Assembly (NCBI GenBank): GCA_000434675.1
Contig: HF988645.1
Coordinates: 5,462 to 69,461, forward strand
Direction of reading: 5' to 3'
Source: Faecalibacterium sp. CAG:1138
Lineage (GTDB): Bacteria; Bacillota; Clostridia; Christensenellales; CAG-917
Length of the DNA: 64,000 nucleotides
Shown piece after piece: positions 45,631 to 54,176 of the stretch. Both the position numbers and the translations under genes were made by a program. The notes beneath the pieces were generated by a model. That model worked only from the letters and a program-made list of their open reading frames with translations, had not been told where the DNA came from and did no database searches. The stretch's first letter is position 1. Each line of letters begins with the position of its first letter.

Positions 45631-46316
45631 CCTCCCACGAAAGCCTTGAACACGGGCAAAAATTTCGCGCTCTGCTCCACAAAGCTGAAATGCCCCGCGT
45701 CCTCCAGCCAAAAGAGCGCCGACCGCTTTATTTTCCGCTTGAGCGTTCTGGCCATATACGGCTTGGTTACGTCGTCTTTTTTACCCCAGAATATGGCCGT
45801 CGAAGCCGAAACGTGCTTAAGAAGCGGCGTCTGATCGTAGTTTACGACGTTGACGAAGGTCTTTTTCATAGGGCCGGAAAGCGCCTGATAGTCCTTGCTG
45901 CCCTTTGCCTCTCGCCCGAATTTTTTCATTATTTTCGCAGAGAGCACCTTAAGATAATATCTCGGTCCTCTCCTCGGCCTGACGCCCGCCGAATCCACCA
46001 GCACGAGCTGCGAAACGACCTCGCCGTGCTTTGCCGCAATCTCTATGGCCACGCGCCCGCCGAAAGAATGTCCGACGATAACCGCTTTTTTTATGCCCAA
46101 GGCCGACATAAGCTCCATAACCCCTCGGGCGTAGTCGCCGACGGTCAGCGGACAGTCCGGATGCGGCGAGGAGCCGAAGCCGTAAAGATCGACCAGAACG
46201 TTGCGATAGCCCCTCATCTTGTTTGCGACAAATAAAAAGGCCGAGGCGTCACTGCCCCAGCCGTGTAAATATACTATTGTTTTTTGGCCGTCGCCGACCT
46301 GAACGTAGCTTAAAAT
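45627..46316 (-). CDS. Alpha/beta hydrolase, apparent AUU start
   Basis: Alpha/beta-hydrolase fold with oxyanion motif YLHGWGS, nucleophile elbow GHSFGG, acid WGKKDD and histidine DAGHFSF. Canonical start codons occur only at ATG 46217, which would remove the HGWG loop. Translating upstream gives LSYVQVGDGQKTIVYLHGWG preceded by ATT at 46316-46314, six bases after a perfect AGGAGG (46323-46328). So the start is probably AUU, giving 229 residues. Substrate unknown. Overlaps rimI's end region closely and murF by four bases, in the tsaB-rimI-murF-ddl series. Confidence 0.8.
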   Translation of the reverse strand: MLSYVQVGDGQKTIVYLHGWGSDASAFLFVANKMRGYRNVLVDLYGFGSSPHPDCPLTVGDYARGVMELMSALGIKKAVIVGHSFGGRVAIEIAAKHGEVVSQLVLVDSAGVRPRRGPRYYLKVLSAKIMKKFGREAKGSKDYQALSGPMKKTFVNVVNYDQTPLLKHVSASTAIFWGKKDDVTKPYMARTLKRKIKRSALFWLEDAGHFSFVEQSAKFLPVFKAFVGG

Positions 46317-46326
46317 GTTGCGCCTC

Positions 46327-46767
46327 CTAAAATTGCAGTTGATATATCAAAGCGTCATAGGTGTTCTGATAATACTTTTTTCTGGTAGCGACGTATTTGA
46401 AGCCCAGGCTTTCGTAAAGCCTTATTGCCGCGTCGTTGTTTTCGCGTACCTCGAGGGAAACCAGCATAACGCCGCGCTCTTTTGCCGCCGAAAGCACAAC
46501 GTTCAGAAGCTTTCTTGCAATCCCCTGCCTGCGGTATTCCGGTCTGACGGCAACGTTTGAGATGTCCGCCGCCTCGAATATGACGTAAATCGCGACGTAG
46601 CCGACGACCTTATCCCCGTCTTTTGCGAGGACGTAGGAAACAAGCGGATTGTCCGCGTCGTCCGAAAACGCCGACCTCGGCCACGGATCTTCGGGAAAGC
46701 ACAGCTTTTCGGTTTCGTACACGCCGTCGACTTCCGCCCTGTCCAGCCCGAACTTATAAGTTACCAC
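46327..46767 (-). CDS. rimI: Ribosomal-protein-alanine N-acetyltransferase RimI-like
   Basis: 146-residue GNAT acetyltransferase. The acetyl-CoA loop RRQGIARKLLN (Q/RxxGxG/A type) is at about 82-92, with ISNVAVRPEYR before it and the ENNDAAIRLYESLGFKYV motif after it. RimI acetylates the N-terminus of ribosomal protein S18; Bacillota RimI commonly sits between tsaB and tsaD. GTG 46767 start overlaps the tsaB end by 14 bases. Confidence 0.93.
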   Translation of the reverse strand: MVTYKFGLDRAEVDGVYETEKLCFPEDPWPRSAFSDDADNPLVSYVLAKDGDKVVGYVAIYVIFEAADISNVAVRPEYRRQGIARKLLNVVLSAAKERGVMLVSLEVRENNDAAIRLYESLGFKYVATRKKYYQNTYDALIYQLQF

Positions 46768-47341
46768 GTTCTTCGGCCTCCCTTTCCGCCTGAGATTTCC
46801 TCAGGTACAGCGGCATCAGCTTTTTGGCGGTCTGATTTTTTTCGGCTTTATCCTTTATAACCGCCGCCAGTTTCGAGGCGTAAGTGCGGTCCACGGTTCT
46901 GAAAACCTTTTCCGATTTATCCTCGTCCGCCTGCACTTTTTCCATATACCCGGTTTCCGAGATAACGCCGCCCGTAACTTTTGCGAAATAATAGTTGCCG
47001 TGCAAAGCGTCAATAAGACAAAGAGCGTCCTTTTTCCCGTAAGCCATAGCCTCGAAGGCGTTCACGTCCACAAGCTCGGCTCCGCCTCCGTAAGAAAGCG
47101 CGTTTGCGGTGGAAACGCCTATCCTTATCCCCGTGAAGCTTCCCGGCCCCGTTACCGAACTTACATATTCTATGTCTGAGACCGTAAGGTTGTTACGCTC
47201 CAAAAGCTCGTCGGCAAGCTCCAGAATTTTGGAATTGTGCGAACGCTTATCCCCCGACGATATAATATAGTCGGTTTTCTCGCCCGAAATAAGCATAACG
47301 AGCAAATCTTCGGAGGTGCTGTCAAATATCAGTGCTTTCAT
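46754..47341 (-). CDS. tsaB: t6A biosynthesis protein TsaB
   Basis: 195-residue TsaB (YeaZ), ASKHA-fold scaffold that works with TsaD and TsaE to transfer the threonylcarbamoyl group to A37 of ANN-decoding tRNAs. Visible: N-terminal KALIFDSTSEDL, SHNSKILELAD, and VTGPGSFTGIRIGVSTANAL. Truncated actin-like fold length is typical. Overlaps the TsaE-encoding end of the upstream gene by 20 bases. tsaD is not in the window. Confidence 0.96.
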   Translation of the reverse strand: MKALIFDSTSEDLLVMLISGEKTDYIISSGDKRSHNSKILELADELLERNNLTVSDIEYVSSVTGPGSFTGIRIGVSTANALSYGGGAELVDVNAFEAMAYGKKDALCLIDALHGNYYFAKVTGGVISETGYMEKVQADEDKSEKVFRTVDRTYASKLAAVIKDKAEKNQTAKKLMPLYLRKSQAEREAEERGNL

Positions 47342-48377
47342 TTATCTCAAACTCCCTTTCCGTGTCGGACACGGCTTTAACCGAAACGTATAATCTTTTT
47401 TCAGGCAAATCGGAAATCTTGTTCCATTCTATCACGCTGACACCGTCCGAAAACAGCTGCTCCTCGAAACCCAGCTCCGACAGTTCCTCTTCGGACTCTA
47501 TGCGGTACATATCGAAATGATACAGCTTGAAGCGGTCGCCCCGATATTCGTTCATAATTGTGAAAGTCGGACTGGTAACCGTTTCCGTAACGCCCAAGGC
47601 TTTGAAAAGACCTTTTGTGAAAGTGGTTTTCCCGGCGCCCAGATCTCCGTCCAGCAAAACGACTTCGCCCGCCGTAAGGTTTTTCGCAACCGTTTCGGCA
47701 AGCTTGTAGGTATCTTCCACGCTCTTCGACAAAAAGACCTTCGGGATAGGGTTAATTTCGGATTTTTCCTCTTGTTCGGTTTCGGGTGCAGATTGCAGTT
47801 TCATATCTTTGCCGCCTTTTTCCTTGTGGCTTTCCGCCCATACCTTGTCGAACAGCCTGTGCGTGTTTTTGTAAAGAAGCAACGTGAGCGCGCAGTTTAT
47901 CGTAGGCTTAATGAGGTTGAACAGCGCGATATAACCCAAAAAGTCCTTGACGATTACCTCCCTCGGCACTTTCATGTAAAGCGGGGTTATGAGGACGTTC
48001 CAGAGCGTCATTTCGACTATCCAGAAAAGTATGCCCGTGCCCATGCCGGTAAGAGCCGACTTTAAGGTTCTTTTCCTCTTGTAAAACAGACCGACGATGA
48101 CCATGAATCCGCCCGTCGACAAAACGTGCATCACGAAGCCGATAACGCCGTTACCCCCAAGCGCAAACGCCTGAAGCAAACTGCCCGCAACAGTCATGAT
48201 AAGCGCCGACGGCACGCCGTATAAAAACGCCGCGATTATAATCGGTACGTCCGCCGCGTCGTACTCCAGAAACGGAACCGCCGGCAGAAGCGGAAAATGA
48301 ATAAGGCTGACGAGCACTATGCTCATCGCCGTCAGAACGGCTATGCCGCAAAGCTTTTTTGTGGAAAGAGTTTTCAT
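47322..48377 (-). CDS. Fusion of riboflavin ECF S component (RibU) with TsaE ATPase
   Basis: 351 residues from ATG 48377 (GGAGA upstream). Residues 1-180 are RibU-like: LEYDAADVPIIIAAFLYG, SLLQAFALGGNGVIGFVMH and further helices. After a polar linker (180-212) comes TsaE: SKSVEDTYKLAETVAKNL, Walker A GDLGAGKTT (244-252), SPTFTIMNEY, LYHFDMYRI, and VIEWNKI. No stop codon separates them. An internal ATG at 47804 (residue 192) with a weak AAGGCGG would give a 160-residue TsaE of normal size, so separate TsaE may also be made. Upstream FMN riboswitch; downstream tsaB and rimI, the usual TsaE neighbours. Confidence 0.9.
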   Translation of the reverse strand: MKTLSTKKLCGIAVLTAMSIVLVSLIHFPLLPAVPFLEYDAADVPIIIAAFLYGVPSALIMTVAGSLLQAFALGGNGVIGFVMHVLSTGGFMVIVGLFYKRKRTLKSALTGMGTGILFWIVEMTLWNVLITPLYMKVPREVIVKDFLGYIALFNLIKPTINCALTLLLYKNTHRLFDKVWAESHKEKGGKDMKLQSAPETEQEEKSEINPIPKVFLSKSVEDTYKLAETVAKNLTAGEVVLLDGDLGAGKTTFTKGLFKALGVTETVTSPTFTIMNEYRGDRFKLYHFDMYRIESEEELSELGFEEQLFSDGVSVIEWNKISDLPEKRLYVSVKAVSDTEREFEINESTDI

Positions 48378-48414
48378 AGTTAATCTCCGAAAAGAAATTA
48401 ACAAAACGACTTCG

Positions 48415-48444
48415 AAAAAAATTTAGCCCGCAAAAAATGCGGGC
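48415..48444 (-). terminator. FMN riboswitch expression-platform terminator
   Basis: Minus-strand hairpin GCCCGCA-ttttt-TGCGGGC then TAAATTTTTTT, between the FMN aptamer and the RibU-TsaE start. Confidence 0.87.
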
Positions 48445-48449
48445 GTTGA

Positions 48450-48556
48450 AACTTCTTCAATCCGGACTGTACCGTCGGTGCAGGAATTTCGCCTGCTCGG
48501 CTTGCGCTCGTGGACTTTCACCACCGGTAAGGAATTTCACCTTGCCCCCGAAGTAT
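48450..48556 (-). ncRNA. FMN riboswitch (RFN element)
   Basis: Minus-strand RNA has the RFN core: CTTCGGGGGCAAGGTGAAAT, CCTTACCGGTGGT, AGTCCACGAGCG, GCAGGCGAAATTCCTGCACC, GACGGTACAGTCCGGAT, GAAGAAG. It precedes a terminator and the riboflavin transporter domain, so FMN should repress this transcript. Confidence 0.95.
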
Positions 48557-48569
48557 TTTGCTTTAATTT

Positions 48570-48598
48570 ATTATATCACCGAGTTTTGCCGTTTGCAA
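48570..48598 (-). promoter_or_regulatory. sigmaA-type promoter of the FMN riboswitch unit
   Basis: TTGCAA (48593-48598), 17-base spacer, TATAAT (48570-48575) on the minus strand, ending 13 bases before the aptamer. Confidence 0.8.
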
Positions 48599-48602
48599 CG
48601 GT

Positions 48603-48905
48603 TTAGGCCGCATTTAACGCTTTATCGGCAAAAAATTGCGCCGAAGCCCGATCGTTTTCCTCAAGCGCGCGCCTTAAGCCGTAGTACACGGTGGCGTCGC
48701 GGGTTACCACGATTTGCTTTTCGGGATAACGCTTTTGATATTTGCTTTCAATTTCGGCCTTCATCTCGCGCCATTCGGACAAGGTGAAAACGTCTCTCGC
48801 CGAAACCGCCACCACAATGTAGCTTTCGGTTTCGAAAACCACTTCCGAAACTGTGTTTCCGAATAAAAAACAAATAAGGACCGCAAAAATTACCGCTTTT
48901 TCCAT
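48603..48905 (-). CDS. Small exported or membrane-anchored protein, unknown
   Basis: 100 residues with an N-terminal hydrophobic segment (3-20) that may be a signal peptide or anchor, then a soluble alpha/beta domain with IVVAVSARDVFT and QIVVTRDATVYYGLRRAL. The repeated VVV-T-D-x-x-x-Y-x-x-R pattern faintly recalls YhcN/YlaJ-type spore proteins, but this is too weak to name it. No lipobox. Follows rsfS by 28 bases, last gene before the FMN riboswitch promoter. Confidence 0.65.
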   Translation of the reverse strand: MEKAVIFAVLICFLFGNTVSEVVFETESYIVVAVSARDVFTLSEWREMKAEIESKYQKRYPEKQIVVTRDATVYYGLRRALEENDRASAQFFADKALNAA

Positions 48906-48933
48906 GCCCTTATTTTGAGTTATTTCGTTTTAA

Positions 48934-49284
48934 TTATTCTCTGCCGAACTTGGTAACGTTGTCGGCTCTGCCCCAAAGCTTGTCCAAAGAATACAAAAGC
49001 CTCGTTTCGTCGTTGAAGATATGCACGATAACCGAGCCGTAGTCCAAAACGGCCCAGCGGCCTTCTCTCATGCCCTCTGTGCGGATCGGTTCGACGCCGA
49101 TTTTGGCGAGCTCGTCCTCCAGATTTTCGGCAAGCGAATTGACGTGCTGCGTGTTAAGACCGGTTGCCACCACGAAGTTTTCGGCGATGACGGTAAGCTC
49201 CGCAACGTCCATAACGGTGATGTCTTCGGCTTTTTTGAAATCAAGAATTTCGCAAATTTTTTGGGTGAGTTCTTTTGTTTCCAT
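48934..49284 (-). CDS. rsfS: Ribosomal silencing factor RsfS
   Basis: 116-residue Iojap/RsfS protein that binds uL14 on the 50S subunit and blocks subunit joining under starvation. Typical KKAEDITVMDVAELTVIAENFV, ATGLNTQHVNSLAENLED, EGMREGRWAVLDYGSVIVHIFN and FYSLDKLW-like end (LYSLDKLWGRA). Starts 2 bases after the nadD-yqeK stop; the nadD-yqeK-rsfS order is conserved in Bacillota. Confidence 0.97.
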   Translation of the reverse strand: METKELTQKICEILDFKKAEDITVMDVAELTVIAENFVVATGLNTQHVNSLAENLEDELAKIGVEPIRTEGMREGRWAVLDYGSVIVHIFNDETRLLYSLDKLWGRADNVTKFGRE

Positions 49285-49286
49285 AG

Positions 49287-50402
49287 TTAATTCTCCTCAT
49301 AATAGCGCACGGCTTTTGTCGTCAGCGGATAAACGGGATCGCCGCTTTTTGCAACGTGCAAATAGTTTTCGTATAAAATTTTTCTGAAACCTTTTTCGAA
49401 GTCGTCGAAAATGGCGGCGCGAAGCTCGAGGACGCCTTCGTAGTTACGCTCGTAGCTGACTACGTCCGCGGCATAAACGAGCTTGTCCAAAAGGCTCATA
49501 TTTTCCTTCCCCGTGGTGTGGCAGGCTATGGCGGACAATATTTCGGGATCTGTTATGCCGAAATCGTGCTCGGCAACGTACGCGCCCACGAATTGATGCT
49601 CCACCGGCGAACCCAAAGCGTCTTTCGGACAGCTGTTTTCGTCGCCCTTAATGTATTTGCCGACGTCGTGAAGCGCGGCGGCCACGAACACCTTGTCATA
49701 GTCCAGCTTCAGATTGTGGCGGGAATTTAAGGCTATGGCGCAGCACGTAACGCACTTCGTGTGCAAAAACCTTTTGTCCGTCAGATAACCTTTCAGCTTT
49801 TCGATGAAGGCTTCGTAGCGGGAGTAAAGCTTGTTTTTTCGGATATAGTCGTACACCGCAACGGGTACTCCCTCGGGTTTTTCGGAAAAGTAAAGCTCCG
49901 CTTTTATCTCCCCCGACGAAATGCGTTTTCCTACGTGATCCAAAAGGATAACCTTTTTTCCGTACCTTTCAAAAATTTCCGCGGCCGACTTTTCGGAATT
50001 TTCAAAGCCTTCTCTTTGGTCGGCAACCAGCGTCGTCAGCTCCAGAATCTTTTCGGGATGGCGCCACGTGGAAAAATGCTCCAGACTGTCGCCGCCCACG
50101 AGATAGAACGCTTCGCCGTACTTTTTTTCGATGAGCGGCAAAATTTCAAACGTGTAGTTGGTTTTGCCGCTTATGCGTTCGACGTCGGAAATTTCCGTTT
50201 GAACGGGAAAATCCGAAAACGCCAGCTTAAGCATTTCCACCCTGTCCGAAAAGCTTGCCTCCGCATTCGATTTATGCCCCGGCGAAAACGTCGGAACGAG
50301 AACAAGTTTTTCGGCCCCGAGCTCCTTTACTGCGGCAGCGGCCAGCGAAATATGTTCGGAATGGACGGGGTCGAACGCCCCGCCGAATACAATCGTTTTC
50401 AT
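49287..50402 (-). CDS. nadD: Fusion of NadD (nicotinate-mononucleotide adenylyltransferase) and YqeK HD phosphohydrolase
   Basis: 371 residues in one frame. Residues 1-195: NadD nucleotidyltransferase with GGAFDPVHSEH (7-17; HxxH class motif), LVGGDSLEHFSTWRHPEKI and ISSGEIK, making deamido-NAD from nicotinate mononucleotide. Residues 205-371: YqeK HD domain with H245-D246 (ALHDVGKY) and GSPVEHQFVGA, related to Ap4A symmetrical hydrolases. Separate adjacent genes in Bacillus. No Shine-Dalgarno precedes ATG 50402; the -10 box ends 6 bases upstream. Confidence 0.94.
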   Translation of the reverse strand: MKTIVFGGAFDPVHSEHISLAAAAVKELGAEKLVLVPTFSPGHKSNAEASFSDRVEMLKLAFSDFPVQTEISDVERISGKTNYTFEILPLIEKKYGEAFYLVGGDSLEHFSTWRHPEKILELTTLVADQREGFENSEKSAAEIFERYGKKVILLDHVGKRISSGEIKAELYFSEKPEGVPVAVYDYIRKNKLYSRYEAFIEKLKGYLTDKRFLHTKCVTCCAIALNSRHNLKLDYDKVFVAAALHDVGKYIKGDENSCPKDALGSPVEHQFVGAYVAEHDFGITDPEILSAIACHTTGKENMSLLDKLVYAADVVSYERNYEGVLELRAAIFDDFEKGFRKILYENYLHVAKSGDPVYPLTTKAVRYYEEN

Positions 50403-50408
50403 GGCTAT

Positions 50409-50437
50409 AGTTTAGCACGTTTGGAAAAACTTTTCAA
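50409..50437 (-). promoter_or_regulatory. sigmaA-type promoter of nadD-yqeK, start codon at predicted +1
   Basis: TTGAAA (50432-50437), 17-base spacer, TAAACT (50409-50414) on the minus strand. The ATG lies at the expected transcription start. Confidence 0.65.
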
Positions 50438-50499
50438 CAGTTTCAAAAACAAAACGCAAAAACCGTATAAAAAGATTTGCCGTGGCAACAATTTAGGTT

Positions 50500-51222
50500 A
50501 TGAGTAAGGTTATAGATTATTTAGCGTTGCGCCTGTCGGTGCTCGGATTGCTGTTCGTGTGGAGCGTCTATCTTTTCGACGAATTTATCAGCGCGTTGCT
50601 TTTTACGGCGACGGGGTTCGTGCTATTCGTCATAATTTCGGAAATTGCCAAAAGGGCTTCGTCCAAAACCAAATACAAGCGCGAAAAGCTGGAATTTCAG
50701 ATGGCGGTTTTGGGAAGCGGATACGCTTTGAAAATTTACAAACAGCTTTTTCCGTCTGCTTCCGAAACCTACGACGGCAAGTGCTTCGCCTCGGGCGACA
50801 CGTTGTATTTTTCGGCCTACAAATTTTTTGCATGCTCCGTCGAGGACGTCTGTCAGGCTTTCAGGCTTGCCAGAGAAAAAGGATTTGAAAAAATCGTCGT
50901 TCTCTGCAAAAGCGCCGACCGCGGCGCGGTTAAGCTGTCGGGAAGTCTGGGCGTAAAAATAAGCTTCGAAAAAAGCCGCGACATCTACAAAAAGCTTCTG
51001 AAAGCCTCTCTGCTTCCCGAGCTTACGTTTGAAAAAAAGCCCGAAAAGTTTTCGCTTTCGGACGTTTTGGAGCTGGTGTTTCAAAAACAGAACATACGCT
51101 ACTATCTGGTTACGGGACTTATGCTGACGCTCATAAGTCTGGTGTCGCCGGCAAAAACCTACTACATCGTCGTCGGCACTTTTTCGCTCGCGATGGCGCT
51201 GATTTGCGCGCTTAGACGGTAA
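50500..51222 (+). CDS. Uncharacterised membrane protein with alpha/beta domain
   Basis: 240 residues. Two N-terminal helices (about 8-25, 28-47), a soluble alpha/beta domain (about 55-185, with EKIVVLCKSADRGAVKLSGSLGVKI) and two C-terminal helices (about 200-220, 222-237). The segment of a beta strand followed by a helix and GVKI superficially resembles Mrr-like nuclease folds, but no catalytic D-(D/E)xK motif is visible. One of only three plus-strand genes; divergent from nadD. The ribosome site is poor. No assignment. Confidence 0.65.
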   Translation: MSKVIDYLALRLSVLGLLFVWSVYLFDEFISALLFTATGFVLFVIISEIAKRASSKTKYKREKLEFQMAVLGSGYALKIYKQLFPSASETYDGKCFASGDTLYFSAYKFFACSVEDVCQAFRLAREKGFEKIVVLCKSADRGAVKLSGSLGVKISFEKSRDIYKKLLKASLLPELTFEKKPEKFSLSDVLELVFQKQNIRYYLVTGLMLTLISLVSPAKTYYIVVGTFSLAMALICALRR

Positions 51223-51271
51223 AGTGTTCTGAAAAACGGCATTTTTCAGAATAGTTTTTCCTTTTATAACG

Positions 51272-51307
51272 AAAAAACAGCCTCCGATCGCTCGGAGGCT
51301 TCGTTTT
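51272..51307. terminator. Bidirectional terminator between convergent genes
   Basis: GCCTCCGA (51280-51287) and TCGGAGGC (51292-51299) with a 4-nt loop; A-run on the left and TTCGTTTT on the right serve the minus gene yhbY and the plus membrane gene respectively. Confidence 0.85.
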
Positions 51308-51596
51308 ATAAAACGTGTTTGATGCCGGTCTTGTCGCTGACGCGATAAAGCACGATCATGTTGCCTATTGCCTGCACGGGTTCCGCGCCGACTTCCTCGG
51401 CAACTGCCCCGATGATGTCGCGTGCGGTGTAGTCGCAATTTTTCAGAACCTTGACTTTGATAAGTTCCCTTGCGCGAAGCGCGTTGTCGATTTCCTCTAA
51501 AACGGTGTCGGTTATGCCGTTTTTGCCGATTTGAAACACCGGATCCAAAACGCTTGCTTTTGCTTTCAATATCGTTCTCTGTTTGCTATTTAGCAT
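51306..51596 (-). CDS. yhbY: YhbY-type CRM-domain RNA-binding protein
   Basis: 96-residue CRM-domain protein linked to 50S ribosome assembly. Typical features: MLNSKQRTILKAKA N-terminus, IGKNGITDTVLEEIDNALRARELIKVKV with the GxxG loop, and IGNMIVLYR near the end. Nine bases after obg on the same transcript, fitting a ribosome-assembly role. Confidence 0.95.
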   Translation of the reverse strand: MLNSKQRTILKAKASVLDPVFQIGKNGITDTVLEEIDNALRARELIKVKVLKNCDYTARDIIGAVAEEVGAEPVQAIGNMIVLYRVSDKTGIKHVL

Positions 51597-51605
51597 TGTT
51601 TTCTC

Positions 51606-52877
<1,272 letters not shown>

Positions 52878-53507
52878 TTACCTCTTGTTTTCTTCGTAAT
52901 ATTTGCAAACGCCCGAAAGCGCGCAATTTTCGCAGTCGGGTTTTTGACTTTTGCAACGGTATCTTCCCAAAAATATAAGCTGATGATGAATTTTGCCCCA
53001 GTCCTTTTCGGGGAAAAATTCCCTTAGCTGCAATTCGGTTTTTTCGGGAGTTTTGCCGTTTGCTATGCCGAGCCTTCCGGACACTCTGAAAACGTGCGTG
53101 TCCACGGCAATGGCGTTTCCGCCGAAAGCGACCGAATAGACGACGTTTGCCGTCTTCTGCCCCACTCCCGGAAGTTTTTTAAGCTCGCCAACCGTTTCGG
53201 GCACGTTGCCGCCGTAGTTTTCGACTATGCTCTTTGCCGCGGCGACGATGCTTTTAGATTTATTTTTGTAAAAACCCGCAGAATATATGTACGGCTCCAG
53301 CTCCTCGGGGTTAAGACGAGCAAAGTCCTCCGCTTCCGGAAACTTTTCAAAAAGCGCAGGAGTTATCATATTCACTCGCTTGTCCGTGCACTGCGCCGAC
53401 AAAATCACGCCCACCAGCAGTTGGAAAGCGTTTTGATGATTTATCTCGCATTTCGCGTCCGGAAACATTTCGTCCAGACCTTTTTCGATTTCAACGTACG
53501 TCGGCAT
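52878..53507 (-). CDS. nth: Endonuclease III
   Basis: Bifunctional DNA glycosylase/AP lyase for oxidised pyrimidines. 209 residues. Helix-hairpin-helix LPGVGQKTANVV with catalytic Lys, catalytic Asp in AVDTHVFRVSGRLG, and the C-terminal 4Fe-4S ligands C-x6-C-x2-C-x5-C (CKSQKPDCENCALSGVC). Upstream of obg on the same strand. Confidence 0.97.
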   Translation of the reverse strand: MPTYVEIEKGLDEMFPDAKCEINHQNAFQLLVGVILSAQCTDKRVNMITPALFEKFPEAEDFARLNPEELEPYIYSAGFYKNKSKSIVAAAKSIVENYGGNVPETVGELKKLPGVGQKTANVVYSVAFGGNAIAVDTHVFRVSGRLGIANGKTPEKTELQLREFFPEKDWGKIHHQLIFLGRYRCKSQKPDCENCALSGVCKYYEENKR

Positions 53508-53518
53508 GGTTCTTCCTC

Positions 53519-53550
53519 AAAAAAATGTGCCACCCTGATCGAGTGGCACA
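53519..53550 (-). terminator. Intrinsic terminator after rpsU
   Basis: Minus-strand hairpin TGTGCCAC-9 nt-GTGGCACA followed by seven T; lies between rpsU and nth. Confidence 0.9.
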
Positions 53551-53558
53551 TACAATTT

Positions 53559-53738
53559 CTAAGCCTTATAAGCGCGTTTGCGTGCAGCTTCGGCTTTCTT
53601 TTTGCGTTTAACGCTTGGTTTTTCGTAAGCTTCGCGTTTGCGCAAATCACCGATGATACCATCACGAGCGCATTTCCTCTTAAAGCGACGGATAGCGCTG
53701 TCCAAAGATTCGTTTTCACCGACTTTGATAGTAGACAT
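53559..53738 (-). CDS. rpsU: 30S ribosomal protein S21 (bS21)
   Basis: 59-residue basic small-subunit protein near the anti-Shine-Dalgarno helix. Reads [19 protein letters not shown], then [20 protein letters not shown], then a Lys/Arg/Ala tail; length and sequence are typical. ATG 53738 has GGTGAGA upstream. Own promoter and terminator, though it lies in the usual place near the dnaK-mtaB cluster. Confidence 0.97.
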   Translation of the reverse strand: MSTIKVGENESLDSAIRRFKRKCARDGIIGDLRKREAYEKPSVKRKKKAEAARKRAYKA

Positions 53739-53776
53739 TCATTCTCACCGCCTTTTTTCGAAGATTTTATACATTT

Positions 53777-53804
53777 ATTATATTTATTTCAAAATTTTTG
53801 TCAA
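53777..53804 (-). promoter_or_regulatory. sigmaA-type promoter of rpsU
   Basis: TTGACA (53799-53804), 16-base spacer, TATAAT (53777-53782) on the minus strand, about 40 bases before the ATG. Confidence 0.82.
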
Positions 53805-53828
53805 GCGATTTTCACCGTCAAATCCGCC

Positions 53829-54164
53829 TCAGCACATTTTTTCCGACAGTTTTTTGCCGCCGAGGATATGGAAATGCAGATGCTGTACGCTCTGACAGCC
53901 GTCTTCGCCCTTGTTTGACACTACTCTGAACCCGTTTTTAAGTCCTAATTCGTCCGCCCTGTCGGCAACCGTTTTAAGAGATTTGCCGAGAGTAACGGCG
54001 TCTTCCTCGGTCATGTCGGCAAGGTCCTTAAAGTGTTTTTTAGGGATAAGCAGAAGATGCACCGGCGCTTGGGGATTGAGATCCTTGATGACGACGCAAT
54101 CGTTTGTTTCCAAAACTTTTTCCGACGGAATTTCGCCCGCCGCTATTTTACAGAATATGCACAT
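53829..54164 (-). CDS. hinT: HIT-family nucleotide-binding protein (HinT-like)
   Basis: 111-residue histidine-triad protein. CIFCKIAAGEIPS N-terminus with Cys pair, LNPQAPVHLLLIPKKH, and the HIT motif QHLHFHILGG near the C-terminus. The family hydrolyses AMP-lysine or similar purine phosphoramidates. AAGGAG before ATG 54164; follows mtaB by 12 bases. Confidence 0.95.
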   Translation of the reverse strand: MCIFCKIAAGEIPSEKVLETNDCVVIKDLNPQAPVHLLLIPKKHFKDLADMTEEDAVTLGKSLKTVADRADELGLKNGFRVVSNKGEDGCQSVQHLHFHILGGKKLSEKMC

Positions 54165-54176
54165 ATTTTTTCTCCT

